From: Tepidimonas alkaliphilus
GTDB taxonomy: Bacteria; Pseudomonadota; Gammaproteobacteria; Burkholderiales; Burkholderiaceae_C
Assembly (NCBI RefSeq): GCF_007556595.1
Contig: NZ_VJNB01000002.1
Location: 62,001 to 126,000 of the forward strand
Direction: 5' to 3'
Length of the DNA: 64,000 nucleotides
This document shows positions 55,990-64,000 of the stretch, one piece after another. Every line of letters begins with the position of its first letter. Within the stretch, counting starts at the first letter, position 1. The notes under the pieces were generated by a model. It made no database searches. It was not told where the DNA came from and worked only from the letters and a program-made list of their open reading frames with translations. The translations under genes and the position numbers were made by a program.

Positions 55990-56883
55990 ATGTCCATCCT
56001 GATCGACAAGCACACCAAGGTCATCACCCAGGGCATCACCGGCAAAACCGGCCAGTTCCACACCCGCATGTGCCGCGACTACGCCAACGGGCGCGAGTGC
56101 TTCGTGGCCGGCGTCAACCCGAAGAAGGCCGGCGAAAACTTCGAGGGCATCCCGATCTACGCCAGCGTGCGCGAGGCCAAGGAGGCCACCGGCGCCACCG
56201 TCAGCGTCATCTACGTGCCGCCGGCGGGTGCAGCGGACGCCATCTGGGAGGCGGTGGAGGCCGACCTCGACCTGGTGGTCTGCATCACCGAGGGCATCCC
56301 GGTGCGCGACATGCTGATGGTGCGCAACAAGATGAAGGCCAAGGAGGCCGCCGGCGGCAAGAGGACGCTGCTGCTCGGGCCGAACTGCCCCGGCCTGATC
56401 ACGCCGGAGGAGATCAAGATCGGCATCATGCCGGGCCACATCCACCGCAAGGGCCGCATCGGCGTGGTGTCGCGCTCCGGTACCCTGACCTACGAGGCGG
56501 TGGCGCAGCTGACCGAACTCGGGCTGGGCCAGTCCAGCGCGGTGGGCATCGGCGGTGACCCGATCAACGGCCTCAAGCACATCGACGTCATGAAGATGTT
56601 CAACGACGACCCGGACACCGACGCCGTCATCATGATCGGCGAGATCGGCGGCCCGGACGAAGCCGAGGCCGCGCGCTGGTGCAAGGACAACATGAAGAAG
56701 CCCGTGGTCGGCTTCATCGCCGGCGTCACCGCGCCGCCGGGCAAGCGCATGGGCCACGCCGGCGCGCTGATCAGCGGCGGCGCCGACACCGCCGAGGCCA
56801 AGCTCGCCATCATGGAGGAGTGCGGCTTCAAGGTCACGCGCAACCCCTCCGAGATGGGCAAGCTGCTCAAGAGCCTGCTGTAG
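55990..56883 (+). CDS. sucD: Succinyl-CoA synthetase alpha subunit
   Basis: 297 residues. CoA-binding Rossmann start [32 protein letters not shown], and the phospho-His in [19 protein letters not shown]. Length and content are typical. 86 bp separate it from the PP2C gene, with no clear terminator. Confidence 0.97.
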   Translation: MSILIDKHTKVITQGITGKTGQFHTRMCRDYANGRECFVAGVNPKKAGENFEGIPIYASVREAKEATGATVSVIYVPPAGAADAIWEAVEADLDLVVCITEGIPVRDMLMVRNKMKAKEAAGGKRTLLLGPNCPGLITPEEIKIGIMPGHIHRKGRIGVVSRSGTLTYEAVAQLTELGLGQSSAVGIGGDPINGLKHIDVMKMFNDDPDTDAVIMIGEIGGPDEAEAARWCKDNMKKPVVGFIAGVTAPPGKRMGHAGALISGGADTAEAKLAIMEECGFKVTRNPSEMGKLLKSLL

Positions 56884-56969
56884 AGCACGGCGTGCAAGCG
56901 GCGTTGAAGCAGCGGCGGATGCCCGCAAGCGGCCCGTCCCGTCACGCCATTTGCAGCGCGTGACCACCC

Positions 56970-57734
56970 ATGCCTGCGCAGCCCGCCTCCCGTTCGCTTT
57001 GGTGTTTCGCCAGCGCCTGCGAGGCCGGCCCTGGGCGGGACCATTGCGAAGATGTCATCCGGCTCGACGCCGAACTCGGTTTGGCGGTGGTGGCCGATGG
57101 GGTGGGGGGTTACCAAGCGGGAGAAGTCGCCGCCCGCATCTGCTGCGAGACGCTGCACGCCGCTCTTGCCCCAACCCACCGCGAGGCCCACAACCCGCCG
57201 GATCCGCAGCGCCTGCAAGTTGCCGTGCACGCCGCCCATCAGGCCGTGTTGCAGCGAGCCTGGCTTGACCCCACGCTGCGCGGCATGGCCACCACCGTGG
57301 TGGCGGTTTGGCTCGCGCCCGACCGCGCCGTGGTGGCGCACGTGGGCGACTCGCGAGCCTACCGACTGCGCCAAGGGCAATTGACGCTTCTCACCCGTGA
57401 CCACTCGCGGGTGCAGGAAGCGCTTGACGCCGGGCGGCTGACCCCGCAACAGGCCCGCGTGTGGCCCCACCGGCATGAGATCACGCGCGCCATCGGCGTG
57501 GGCTTGCGCGTGGACATCGAGATCGGGCGATGCGATCTGCAGCCCGGCGATACGGTGCTGCTGTGCAGCGACGGCCTGACCGACGCGCTGCCCGATGAGA
57601 CGCTGGCCCGGCTGCTGCGCGAAACAGGCCCTCTCGATCAAACGATCCAGCAGCTGGTGCGCGCAGCCCGCCAGGCCGGCGGATCCGACGACATCGCGGT
57701 GGTGCTGGCGCAGCGCAGGCCGGCGCCTTGCTGA
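56970..57734 (+). CDS. PP2C-type serine/threonine phosphatase
   Basis: A 254-residue soluble protein phosphatase. Metal-binding acidic motifs are in order: RDHCED, VVADGVGGYQAGEVAA, MATTVVAVWL, VAHVGDSRAYRLR, LLCSDGLTDALPD and GSDDIAVVLAQR. Such Stp/PrpC-like enzymes usually dephosphorylate Hanks kinase targets; no kinase gene is nearby. Convergent with pyrF, 6 bp apart. Confidence 0.92.
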   Translation: MPAQPASRSLWCFASACEAGPGRDHCEDVIRLDAELGLAVVADGVGGYQAGEVAARICCETLHAALAPTHREAHNPPDPQRLQVAVHAAHQAVLQRAWLDPTLRGMATTVVAVWLAPDRAVVAHVGDSRAYRLRQGQLTLLTRDHSRVQEALDAGRLTPQQARVWPHRHEITRAIGVGLRVDIEIGRCDLQPGDTVLLCSDGLTDALPDETLARLLRETGPLDQTIQQLVRAARQAGGSDDIAVVLAQRRPAPC

Positions 57735-57740
57735 TGGGGA

Positions 57741-58607
57741 TCAGTTGACTCGTTGCGGGGCGTGGCGCTGCGTCGCCGTCGCCAACAGCGCACGCAGGCG
57801 TTCGGCCTGCGTGCGCGCCGCGTCGGCGTAGTCAGCGCCCCCGGCGGCATAAAGGATGGCGCGCGATGCATTGACGATCACCGGCCCGGTCGTTCGCCCC
57901 GTCGCGTCGCCACGCCAGCCCGCCCTGACAGCGGCTACCGCATCGCCGCCCTGCGCACCGACGCCCGGCATCAACAGCGGCACGGTCGGGGCGATCGCGC
58001 GCACACGCTCGATTTCCTGCGGGTAGGTGGCGCCAACCACGAGCCCCACCTGGCCATGGCGGTTCCACGGCCCTTGCGCCAACGCCGCGATGTGCTCAAA
58101 CAGCCGCGGCTGCCCCGGCACGTCGGCCAGGCGCTGCGCCTGCAGGTCGTCGCCGCCGGGGTTGCTGGTGCGGCACAACAAAAACACCCCCTTGCCGGGG
58201 TAACGCAGGTAGGGCTCGACCGAGTCGAAGCCCATGAACGGCGACAGCGTCACCGCATCGGCCCCGTAACGCTCAAACGCCTCCTTAGCATATTGCTCGG
58301 CGGTGCTGCCGATATCGCCGCGCTTGGCGTCCAGGATGATCGGCACCTCGGGAGCGGCCACGCGGATATGCGCCAGCAGCCGCTCAAGCTGCCCCTCCGC
58401 CCCGTGCGCGGCAAAGTATGCGATTTGCGGCTTGAACGCGCAGACGAGGTCGGCGGTGGCATCCACGATGGCCGCGCAGAAATCAAACAGATGTTCCACG
58501 CGACCACGCCAGCGCCCGGGCAACCGCGCCGGGTCGGGATCCAACCCCACGCAAAGATACGTTTGGTGGCGCGCTTGCGCGTGCAGCAGCATGTCAAGGA
58601 AGATCAT
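57741..58607 (-). CDS. pyrF: Orotidine 5'-phosphate decarboxylase (type 2)
   Basis: 288 residues, the longer pyrF type (TIGR02127-like). Contains LCVGLDPDPARLP, the catalytic Lys-Asp-Lys array in IILDAKRGDIGSTAEQYA, and VGATYPQEIERVR. Makes UMP in pyrimidine synthesis. The divergent gap to the MFS gene is only 32 bp; a minus-strand TACAAT (58611-58616) just upstream may be a -10. Confidence 0.94.
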   Translation of the reverse strand: MIFLDMLLHAQARHQTYLCVGLDPDPARLPGRWRGRVEHLFDFCAAIVDATADLVCAFKPQIAYFAAHGAEGQLERLLAHIRVAAPEVPIILDAKRGDIGSTAEQYAKEAFERYGADAVTLSPFMGFDSVEPYLRYPGKGVFLLCRTSNPGGDDLQAQRLADVPGQPRLFEHIAALAQGPWNRHGQVGLVVGATYPQEIERVRAIAPTVPLLMPGVGAQGGDAVAAVRAGWRGDATGRTTGPVIVNASRAILYAAGGADYADAARTQAERLRALLATATQRHAPQRVN

Positions 58608-58639
58608 GATGGCATTGTAGAAGGGGCTACCATGCGGAC

Positions 58640-60160
58640 ATGTCTTCGAACCCCTCGGCTGATGCCGGCAGCCCGCAGGCGCTGCGCGCGCGCTATGGTC
58701 CGCGTTACCGCTGGTGGCTGCTGTTGTCAGTGATGATGGGCACGGTGGCGGCGCTGATGTCCTCCACCGTCATCAATGTGGCGATTCCTGACCTAAGCCG
58801 CCATTTTGGGCTAGGGCAGGATGCAGCGCAATGGGTCAGCTCCGGCTTTATGGCGGCCTCGGTGATGGCCATGCTCACCACGCCGTGGCTGTTGGCGCGC
58901 TGGGGCTTTCGGCGCACCTATGCGGTGGCGATGGCGCTGCTGGCGGCTGGCGGCGTGTTCGGCGGGCTGGCGGATCGGTATGCCTGGGTGCTGGCGGCGC
59001 GGCTTGCGGAAGGCTTGGCCGCTGGCGCGGTGCAGCCGATTCCGGCGATCATCATCATGCGCGCGTTCGAACCGCACGAGCAGGGTCGCGCCAGTGGCGT
59101 GTTCGGCATGGGGGTGGTGCTGGCGCCCGCCCTGGGGCCCAGCCTCGGCGGGATGCTGGCCGACCACGGAGGCTGGCGATCGCTGTTCTTTCTGGTGGTG
59201 CCGTTTGCGGCCTTGTCTTGGGCGCTGGCGCGGCGTTTTGTGCCGACGACCGCGCCCGGTGGCATGCCTGCACGGGCTCGTTTGGCGCTGGATGGCCTCG
59301 GCTTGGGGTTGGCGGGCAGCGCCACTTTGGCACTGCTGCTGGGGCTGAGCGCACTGCATGCGGGCCCGCCCAAGCGCGCTGCGGCGCTTCTGGGGCTGGC
59401 CGCGCTGCTGGTGGTTGCCTTTGTGGCGTGGCAGCAGCGCCGCGCGCGCCTCGGCCATCCGCAGCCGCTGTTGTCGTTGGACGTTTTTGCCCAGCGGGCG
59501 TTTGCTGCGGGCAGCATGGTTTCGTTGATCTATGGCGCGGCGCTGTTTGGATCAACCTACCTGTTTCCGGTGTATTTGCAACTGGGATTGGGATGGCCGG
59601 CCTCATCCGTGGGCGCACTGCTGCTGCCCGCGGGGCTGGCCTTGGCCCTGACAATCGCCGCCGTCGGACGGCTGGCTGACCGTCTGCCGCCGTACCGGCT
59701 GGTGGCCACCGGGCTGGCGTTGTTGACGCTGTCGTTCGTCGCCTTCGCGCTGGCGCCCGCCACCGCGCCGCTGGCCTTGCTGGCCGCATGGGCGGTGCTA
59801 GGCCGGCTGGGGCTTGGCTTGGTGCTGCCGTCGCTCAACCTCGGGGCCATGCGTGGCCTGTCCGCGCATCAGCTGCCGCACGGCTCCAGCGCCATCGGGG
59901 TGCTGCGCATGCTCGGCGGCGCCATCGGAGTTAGCCTCAGCGGCGTGTTTCTGCAGTGGCGGCTGGCGGCGCATGGAGTGGCGTCAACCGATCCGTTGCC
60001 AGCGGCTGAAAGGGCCGCGCGGCTGGCCGCGTTCGCCGACACATTCTGGCTGCTGGCCGGGATTTGCGCGCTAGCGCTGTTGAGCGCTTGGGGGTTGCGA
60101 ACCCGACCTGAACCTTCATCATCAGGAAAGCGTGCAGTGCCCCTCCGACACTCAAATTGA
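58640..60160 (+). CDS. MFS drug exporter, DHA2 (14-TMS) family
   Basis: 506 residues with about 14 hydrophobic segments. EmrB/QacA-type features: an N-terminal STVINVAIPDLSRHFG, QWVSSGFMAASVMAMLTTPW, the motif-A-like LLARWGFRRTY and the internal GRLADRLPPYR. Proton-driven efflux of hydrophobic compounds is expected. It is followed after 31 bp by an SMR pump gene, so two drug-efflux genes may be co-expressed. Confidence 0.9.
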   Translation: MSSNPSADAGSPQALRARYGPRYRWWLLLSVMMGTVAALMSSTVINVAIPDLSRHFGLGQDAAQWVSSGFMAASVMAMLTTPWLLARWGFRRTYAVAMALLAAGGVFGGLADRYAWVLAARLAEGLAAGAVQPIPAIIIMRAFEPHEQGRASGVFGMGVVLAPALGPSLGGMLADHGGWRSLFFLVVPFAALSWALARRFVPTTAPGGMPARARLALDGLGLGLAGSATLALLLGLSALHAGPPKRAAALLGLAALLVVAFVAWQQRRARLGHPQPLLSLDVFAQRAFAAGSMVSLIYGAALFGSTYLFPVYLQLGLGWPASSVGALLLPAGLALALTIAAVGRLADRLPPYRLVATGLALLTLSFVAFALAPATAPLALLAAWAVLGRLGLGLVLPSLNLGAMRGLSAHQLPHGSSAIGVLRMLGGAIGVSLSGVFLQWRLAAHGVASTDPLPAAERAARLAAFADTFWLLAGICALALLSAWGLRTRPEPSSSGKRAVPLRHSN

Positions 60161-60191
60161 TTCCAACTGATCATGGAAGGATTTTGATGCC

Positions 60192-60539
60192 GTGAAGACC
60201 TCTCTCCATCCCTGGCTGCTGCTGGCGCTGGCCATCGTCGCGGAGGTCGTCGGTACGACGGCGCTGAAGGCCAGCGACGGGTTCACGCGCGCGCTGCCCT
60301 CGCTGGTGGTGGCGGCGGGCTACGGCCTGTCGTTCTACTGCCTGTCGCTGGTGCTGCGGCACATCCCGGTCGGCGTCGCCTACGCGGTGTGGTCGGGGCT
60401 TGGCATCGTGCTGATCACGCTGGCGGCGTGGTGGCTGTACGATCAGCGCATCGACGCCGTCGGCCTGTTCGGCATGGCCCTCATCATCGCCGGGGTGCTG
60501 GTGCTGAACCTGTGGTCGCGCGCCGGCGGCGGGCACTGA
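60192..60539 (+). CDS. Small multidrug resistance protein, EmrE/QacE type
   Basis: 115 residues, four membrane helices. The proton/substrate-coupling Glu is in [19 protein letters not shown], and [20 protein letters not shown] and [13 protein letters not shown] match EmrE closely (including the Trp of helix 3), indicating the quaternary-ammonium/lipophilic-cation subtype. The start is GTG: the ATG at 60186 leads to TGA after two codons, and GGAAGGA lies about 10 bases before the GTG. The 3' end overlaps the convergent VanZ-like gene by 56 bp. Confidence 0.92.
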   Translation: MKTSLHPWLLLALAIVAEVVGTTALKASDGFTRALPSLVVAAGYGLSFYCLSLVLRHIPVGVAYAVWSGLGIVLITLAAWWLYDQRIDAVGLFGMALIIAGVLVLNLWSRAGGGH

Positions 60540-60861
60540 GCGCGGCCGCGGCGGCGGCCACGCCCACGGCGTCGGCCAACCAGTCGAGCGGGTCGCCCTG
60601 GCGCCAGCCGCTGGCCTGCTGGGCCAGCTCGACGGCGGCGCCGTGCGCCAGCAGCGCCGCGGCCACGGCCGCCCACGGCGCGCGCGGCCAGCCGGCCCAC
60701 GCCAGCAGCGCGAGACCGGCGTAGGCCAGCGCGTGCTGCGCCTTGTCCCAGACGTCGAAGGCGACCTGCGGCAGGTGGCGCGGCGGCAGCAGCGACAGCA
60801 CCGTCACCGCCAGCAGCGCGGCAGCAAACATCAGCCGCAGTCGGTTCGGGCACATGCTCAT
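60484..60861 (-). CDS. VanZ-like small membrane protein
   Basis: 125 residues with three to four membrane segments. The VanZ-family core [23 protein letters not shown] (Asp-Lys-x-x-H-x-x-A-Y) and [28 protein letters not shown] are present. Function outside glycopeptide resistance is unknown. ATG 60861 overlaps the gshB stop as ATGA. The last 56 bp are antisense to the SMR pump gene. Confidence 0.85.
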   Translation of the reverse strand: MSMCPNRLRLMFAAALLAVTVLSLLPPRHLPQVAFDVWDKAQHALAYAGLALLAWAGWPRAPWAAVAAALLAHGAAVELAQQASGWRQGDPLDWLADAVGVAAAAAALSARRRRATTGSAPAPRR

Positions 60862-61826
60862 ACCTCGGCTTGCGCCCCCTTCGCCGCCACCACCGCTTCC
60901 AGCGCTTCGATGAAGCGCGTCGCCACGTCGTAGCCGGTTTGTTGCGCAATCTCCTGAAAACACGTGGGGCTGGTGACGTTGACTTCGGTCAAGTATTCCC
61001 CGATGATGTCCAAGCCGACCAGCAACAACCCCCGCGCCGCAAGTCGGGGCCCGAGCGCCCGCGCGATGGCCCAGTCGGCTTCCGACAGCGGCTGGGCGAC
61101 GCCGCGCCCGCCGGCGGCGAGGTTGCCACGCACCTCCCCGCCCTGCGGGATGCGCGCCAGGCAAAACGGCACTGGTTCGCCGCCGATCACGAGCACGCGT
61201 TTGTCGCCCTGGGCGATGGCGGGAACGAACCGTTGCGCCATGACGGTGGTGCGACCATGCTGCGTAAGCAGCTCGACGATGGCGCCGAGGTTAAGGCCGT
61301 CGGGCCCAACCCGAAAAATACCGCGTCCACCCATGCCATCCAAGGGTTTGAGGATGATGTCGCGGTGCTCGGCGTGGAAGGCGCGGATCGCCTGCGTCGA
61401 GCGCGTCACCAGCGTCGGCGGCGCCCACTCCGCAAACTCCATCAGCGCCAGCTTCTCGGGATGGTCGCGCAGCGCTGCCGGGCGGTTGAAGACGCGCGCG
61501 CCCTCGCGCTCGGCCTGCTGCAGCAGGTGCGTGGCGTAAAAATACTCCGCATCAAACGGCGGATCCTTGCGCATCAGCACGGCATCAAAATCGGCCAGCA
61601 CCACGCTGCGCGGCGCGTCGCACCGATACCAGGGCTGCCCGCTGCCAGTCAGATGCACGGCAGTGGCGACTGCCGAAACGCACCCGCCCCGTTGCCAGCT
61701 CAGGTCGGCGGGCTCACACGCCCACAGCGCATGGCCGCGTGTGGCCGCTGCGCGCATCATGGCGTAGGTGGAGTCTTTGGCGATGTTGAATTGTTCCAGC
61801 GGATCGGCCACAAAAAGCAGCTTCAT
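60858..61826 (-). CDS. gshB: Glutathione synthetase
   Basis: A 322-residue ATP-grasp ligase (E. coli 316) that joins glycine to gamma-glutamylcysteine. MKLLFVADPLEQFNIAKDST at the start, VLMRKDPPFDAEYFYATHLL, IILKPLDGMGGRGIFRV and the C-terminal YLTEVNVTSPTCFQEIAQQTG are diagnostic. ATG 61826 lies 26 bp downstream of kup; the frame further upstream overlaps kup. Confidence 0.96.
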   Translation of the reverse strand: MKLLFVADPLEQFNIAKDSTYAMMRAAATRGHALWACEPADLSWQRGGCVSAVATAVHLTGSGQPWYRCDAPRSVVLADFDAVLMRKDPPFDAEYFYATHLLQQAEREGARVFNRPAALRDHPEKLALMEFAEWAPPTLVTRSTQAIRAFHAEHRDIILKPLDGMGGRGIFRVGPDGLNLGAIVELLTQHGRTTVMAQRFVPAIAQGDKRVLVIGGEPVPFCLARIPQGGEVRGNLAAGGRGVAQPLSEADWAIARALGPRLAARGLLLVGLDIIGEYLTEVNVTSPTCFQEIAQQTGYDVATRFIEALEAVVAAKGAQAEV

Positions 61827-61852
61827 GGTTGTCAGCAGGCGCTGGCCTGCCC

Positions 61853-63772
61853 TCATTTGGAATCGCCCGATCGGGCCAAGCTCTGGCCAAGTTCGATTTG
61901 CGAACCCAGCTCCACCACACGATTGGCCGGCAGGTGCAAAAAGTCAGCGGCCGAGGCGGCGTTGCGATGCAAACTGGAAAACAGCTTTAGCTGCCATCCC
62001 GCCAAGCCATGCACGGCCACCGGAATGATTTTCTCCCACGACAAGAAATACGAGGTCTCCATGTCATCCAGCCGGATACCGCGATCGCGCAACAGCGCCA
62101 GCGCCTGCGGCACATCGGGGTCGTTTTTAAAGCCAAAATGCAACACCACCTGCCAACAGTCGCGCCCGAGCGGCTCGACCTCCACGCGCTTGTCAAAGCC
62201 AATCCACGGCACTTCATGATGGCGCACGGTAACAAACAAATTGGTTTCGTGCAGCACTTTGTTGTGCTTGAGGTTGTGCAGCAAAGCGTGGGGGGTGCTG
62301 CCTTTTTCGGCGTGGAGAAACACCGCGGTGCCCGGCACCCGCACCGGCGGGCTTAAAAAGACGGAGTCCAAGAAGGCCGGCAGATCGATCGTCTCCTGGC
62401 GCAACCGCTGGCTGAGCAGCTCGCGTCCCCGCTTCCAGGTTGTCATGAGACCCAACATCAACGCGCCGATGACCAGCGGAAACCAACCTCCATCCAACAC
62501 TTTGACGGCGTTGGCCGCCAGCAGCGCGCCATCCAACGCCAGAAAGCAGCCGGTGGCGGCGACGCACAGCAGCCAAGGATAGCGCCAGGCATACCGGATG
62601 ACAAAAAAGGCCATCACGGTGGTGATGAACATGTTGAGGGTCACGGCAATGCCGTAAGCGGACGCCAACTCGCTGCTGGAGCCAAACACCGCCACCGCCA
62701 CCACCACGCCGGCGTAAAGCGCCCAATTGACCAGCGGCAGATAAATCTGGCCTGCCGCGCGCGCCGAGGTGTGGATGATGCGCAGCCGCGGCAGGTAGCC
62801 CAATTGAATCACCTGCTTGGTAACCGAAAAAGCCGCCGAAATCAACGCCTGCGAGGCAATGACGGTGGCCACGGTAGCCAGCAACACCAGCGGCGCCAAC
62901 GCCCATCGCGGGGCCAGCTCGAAAAACGGGTTATCGATGTCTTGCGGATGGGCCAGCAGCAACGCGCCCTGGCCAAAATAATTCAGCACCAGCGCCGGCA
63001 TGACCCAACCAAACCAAGCCAGCCGGATCGGACGGCGCCCAAAATGGCCCATGTCGGCGTAGAGGGCCTCCGCGCCGGTGACGCACAGCACGATGGCCGC
63101 CAGCGCTGCAAACGCCACCGCCGGCTGCTCAATGACAAACCGCCACGCATGATGCGGACTGAGCGCCGCCAGCACCTGCGGGTGCTGCACGATGGGGCCC
63201 AACCCCAGCGCCGCCAGCACCGCAAACCACAGCAACATCACCGGCCCGAACAAGGCCCCTACGCGGGCGGTGCCGTGTTTTTGCAGCGCAAACAGCGCCG
63301 TCAGCACCGCCAGTGTCAGCGGCACCACGAAGGGTTGTAGCCCCGGGGCCGCCACCTCCAGTCCCTCCACCGCCGACAGCACCGAGATGGCCGGCGTGAT
63401 CACCCCATCGCCAAAAAAGATGGCGGTGCCCAGCATCCCCAACCCCAGCAGCGCGCGCCGCAGCACGGGCCGATCTTGCACAGCCATGGAAGCCAGCGCC
63501 AGCATCGCCACCAAGCCGCCTTCGCCGTGGTTGTCGGCCCGCAGAATCAGCGTGACGTATTTCAGCGACACCACCAGCGTCAGCAGCCAAAACATCAGCG
63601 ACAAGATGCCCAGAATGTGCTCCGGCGTGGCGGGCACGCGGCCCGTGGCAAACACCTCTTTGAGGGCATACAGCGGGCTGGTGCCGATGTCCCCATAGAC
63701 GACGCCGAGGGCCGCCAGCGTCAAGGCGGCCAGCCTGCCACCCCGCGGCGCAGGCGTTGTGCCGTGAGCCAC
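61853..63772 (-). CDS. kup: KUP-family low-affinity potassium transporter
   Basis: 639 residues with about 12 membrane helices and a C-terminal cytoplasmic domain (about 460-639). [36 protein letters not shown], and [20 protein letters not shown] are diagnostic KUP segments. K+/H+ symport. No ATG at the right place: GTG 63772, 4 bases after the gshA stop with GAGG upstream, gives the family length. It sits between gshA and gshB on one strand. Confidence 0.94.
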   Translation of the reverse strand: MAHGTTPAPRGGRLAALTLAALGVVYGDIGTSPLYALKEVFATGRVPATPEHILGILSLMFWLLTLVVSLKYVTLILRADNHGEGGLVAMLALASMAVQDRPVLRRALLGLGMLGTAIFFGDGVITPAISVLSAVEGLEVAAPGLQPFVVPLTLAVLTALFALQKHGTARVGALFGPVMLLWFAVLAALGLGPIVQHPQVLAALSPHHAWRFVIEQPAVAFAALAAIVLCVTGAEALYADMGHFGRRPIRLAWFGWVMPALVLNYFGQGALLLAHPQDIDNPFFELAPRWALAPLVLLATVATVIASQALISAAFSVTKQVIQLGYLPRLRIIHTSARAAGQIYLPLVNWALYAGVVVAVAVFGSSSELASAYGIAVTLNMFITTVMAFFVIRYAWRYPWLLCVAATGCFLALDGALLAANAVKVLDGGWFPLVIGALMLGLMTTWKRGRELLSQRLRQETIDLPAFLDSVFLSPPVRVPGTAVFLHAEKGSTPHALLHNLKHNKVLHETNLFVTVRHHEVPWIGFDKRVEVEPLGRDCWQVVLHFGFKNDPDVPQALALLRDRGIRLDDMETSYFLSWEKIIPVAVHGLAGWQLKLFSSLHRNAASAADFLHLPANRVVELGSQIELGQSLARSGDSK

Positions 63773-63776
63773 GGCG

Positions 63777-64000
63777 TCAAACCTCGGCTTCCGCCTCAGG
63801 GTCGGTGGCCTCCAGCTCGTAAGCCGCCGCCAGCATCGCCAGCCGCGCCACCACGCCGTACATGTAGAAGCGGTTGGGGACGCTGGCCCCCGGCGGGCTG
63901 CCCGGCTGCGGCTGCAGCGCGCTCTTCTCGAACGCCAGCGGCACAAAGCTCGCCCCGGGGGCGTTGAGGTTCTCGTCGACGCCGCGCTCAGCGTGCACGC
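63777..64000 (-). CDS. gshA: Glutamate-cysteine ligase C-terminus, cut by window edge
   Basis: About 74 C-terminal codons; the frame runs past the right edge. The sequence [52 protein letters not shown] matches the end of the proteobacterial glutamate-cysteine ligase (TIGR02049-type). It makes gamma-glutamylcysteine, the substrate of GshB. The position next to kup-gshB supports the call; most of the protein is outside the window. Confidence 0.8.
   Translation of the reverse strand, partial: VHAERGVDENLNAPGASFVPLAFEKSALQPQPGSPPGASVPNRFYMYGVVARLAMLAAAYELEATDPEAEAEV

Overview
The window is very GC-rich (roughly 70%, my estimate) and almost fully coding, with long open frames opposite most genes. 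Gene content and order point to a betaproteobacterium of the order Burkholderiales, probably Comamonadaceae-like. The pointers are a corC-lnt-glyQ-glyS-gmhB-plsC block, a MerR-type LiuR with leucine-catabolism genes, a gshA of the proteobacterial type, a double-length UvrA and an Anbu/ATP-grasp/alpha-E cluster. It looks chromosomal. I see no rRNA, tRNA, CRISPR array, insertion sequence or prophage.

Layout. 1-6.5 kb (minus strand): edge-truncated cysteine-cluster protein, a chemoreceptor with a C-terminal CZB zinc domain, an HD-GYP response regulator and an MHYT hybrid histidine kinase. 6.5-9.8 kb: molybdate uptake (modABC) divergent from a short ModE-like repressor, with a likely operator between them. 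9.75-10.6 kb: a decayed patch holding an unidentified coding remnant with a C12 tract, a truncated RelE/HigB-like toxin and a frameshifted antitoxin. 10.6-16.4 kb: a tandem-fused UvrA of 1943 residues. 16.5-17.5 kb: thioredoxin-fold protein and a universal stress protein.

17.6-23.4 kb: a translationally coupled leucine/isovalerate operon (mccB-liuC-mccA-HMG-CoA lyase-DUF1289), with a divergent AraC regulator. 24.6-25.5 kb: periplasmic rhodanese and an AhpD-like protein with a strong palindrome between them. 25.6-29.9 kb: two tandem TrkH channels plus TrkA. 30-36.7 kb: acyl-CoA dehydrogenase, a Uma2 gene broken by a stop codon, thiolase overlapping aceK, isovaleryl-CoA dehydrogenase and its MerR regulator LiuR with two operator-like palindromes. 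The pathway genes at 17.9-23.4 and 35.1-36.3 kb together take isovaleryl-CoA to acetoacetate and acetyl-CoA. The thiolase can then split acetoacetyl-CoA, and AceK adjusts flux into the glyoxylate shunt.

36.8-41 kb: a UbiA-family prenyltransferase and a three-gene MacAB-like exporter. 41-49.4 kb (minus): corC-lnt-glyQ-[vapBC]-glyS-gmhB-plsC-M48 peptidase, an envelope/translation operon interrupted by a toxin-antitoxin pair. 49.4-53.7 kb: GNAT acetyltransferase, truncated MBL-fold remnant, Anbu divergent from ATP-grasp and alpha-E genes. 53.7-57.7 kb: argC, sucCD and a PP2C phosphatase. 57.7-60.5 kb: pyrF, a DHA2 drug exporter and an EmrE-like SMR pump. 60.5-64 kb (minus): gshA (cut by the edge)-kup-gshB-vanZ-like. 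Apart from the decayed patches at 9.75-10.6 and 50.1-50.47 kb, no gene-free stretch exceeds 300 bases. I did not find an obviously undescribed system. The items most worth checking are the decayed toxin-antitoxin patch, the UvrA fusion, vapBC inside glyQS, the palindrome at 25.12 kb and the Anbu cluster.
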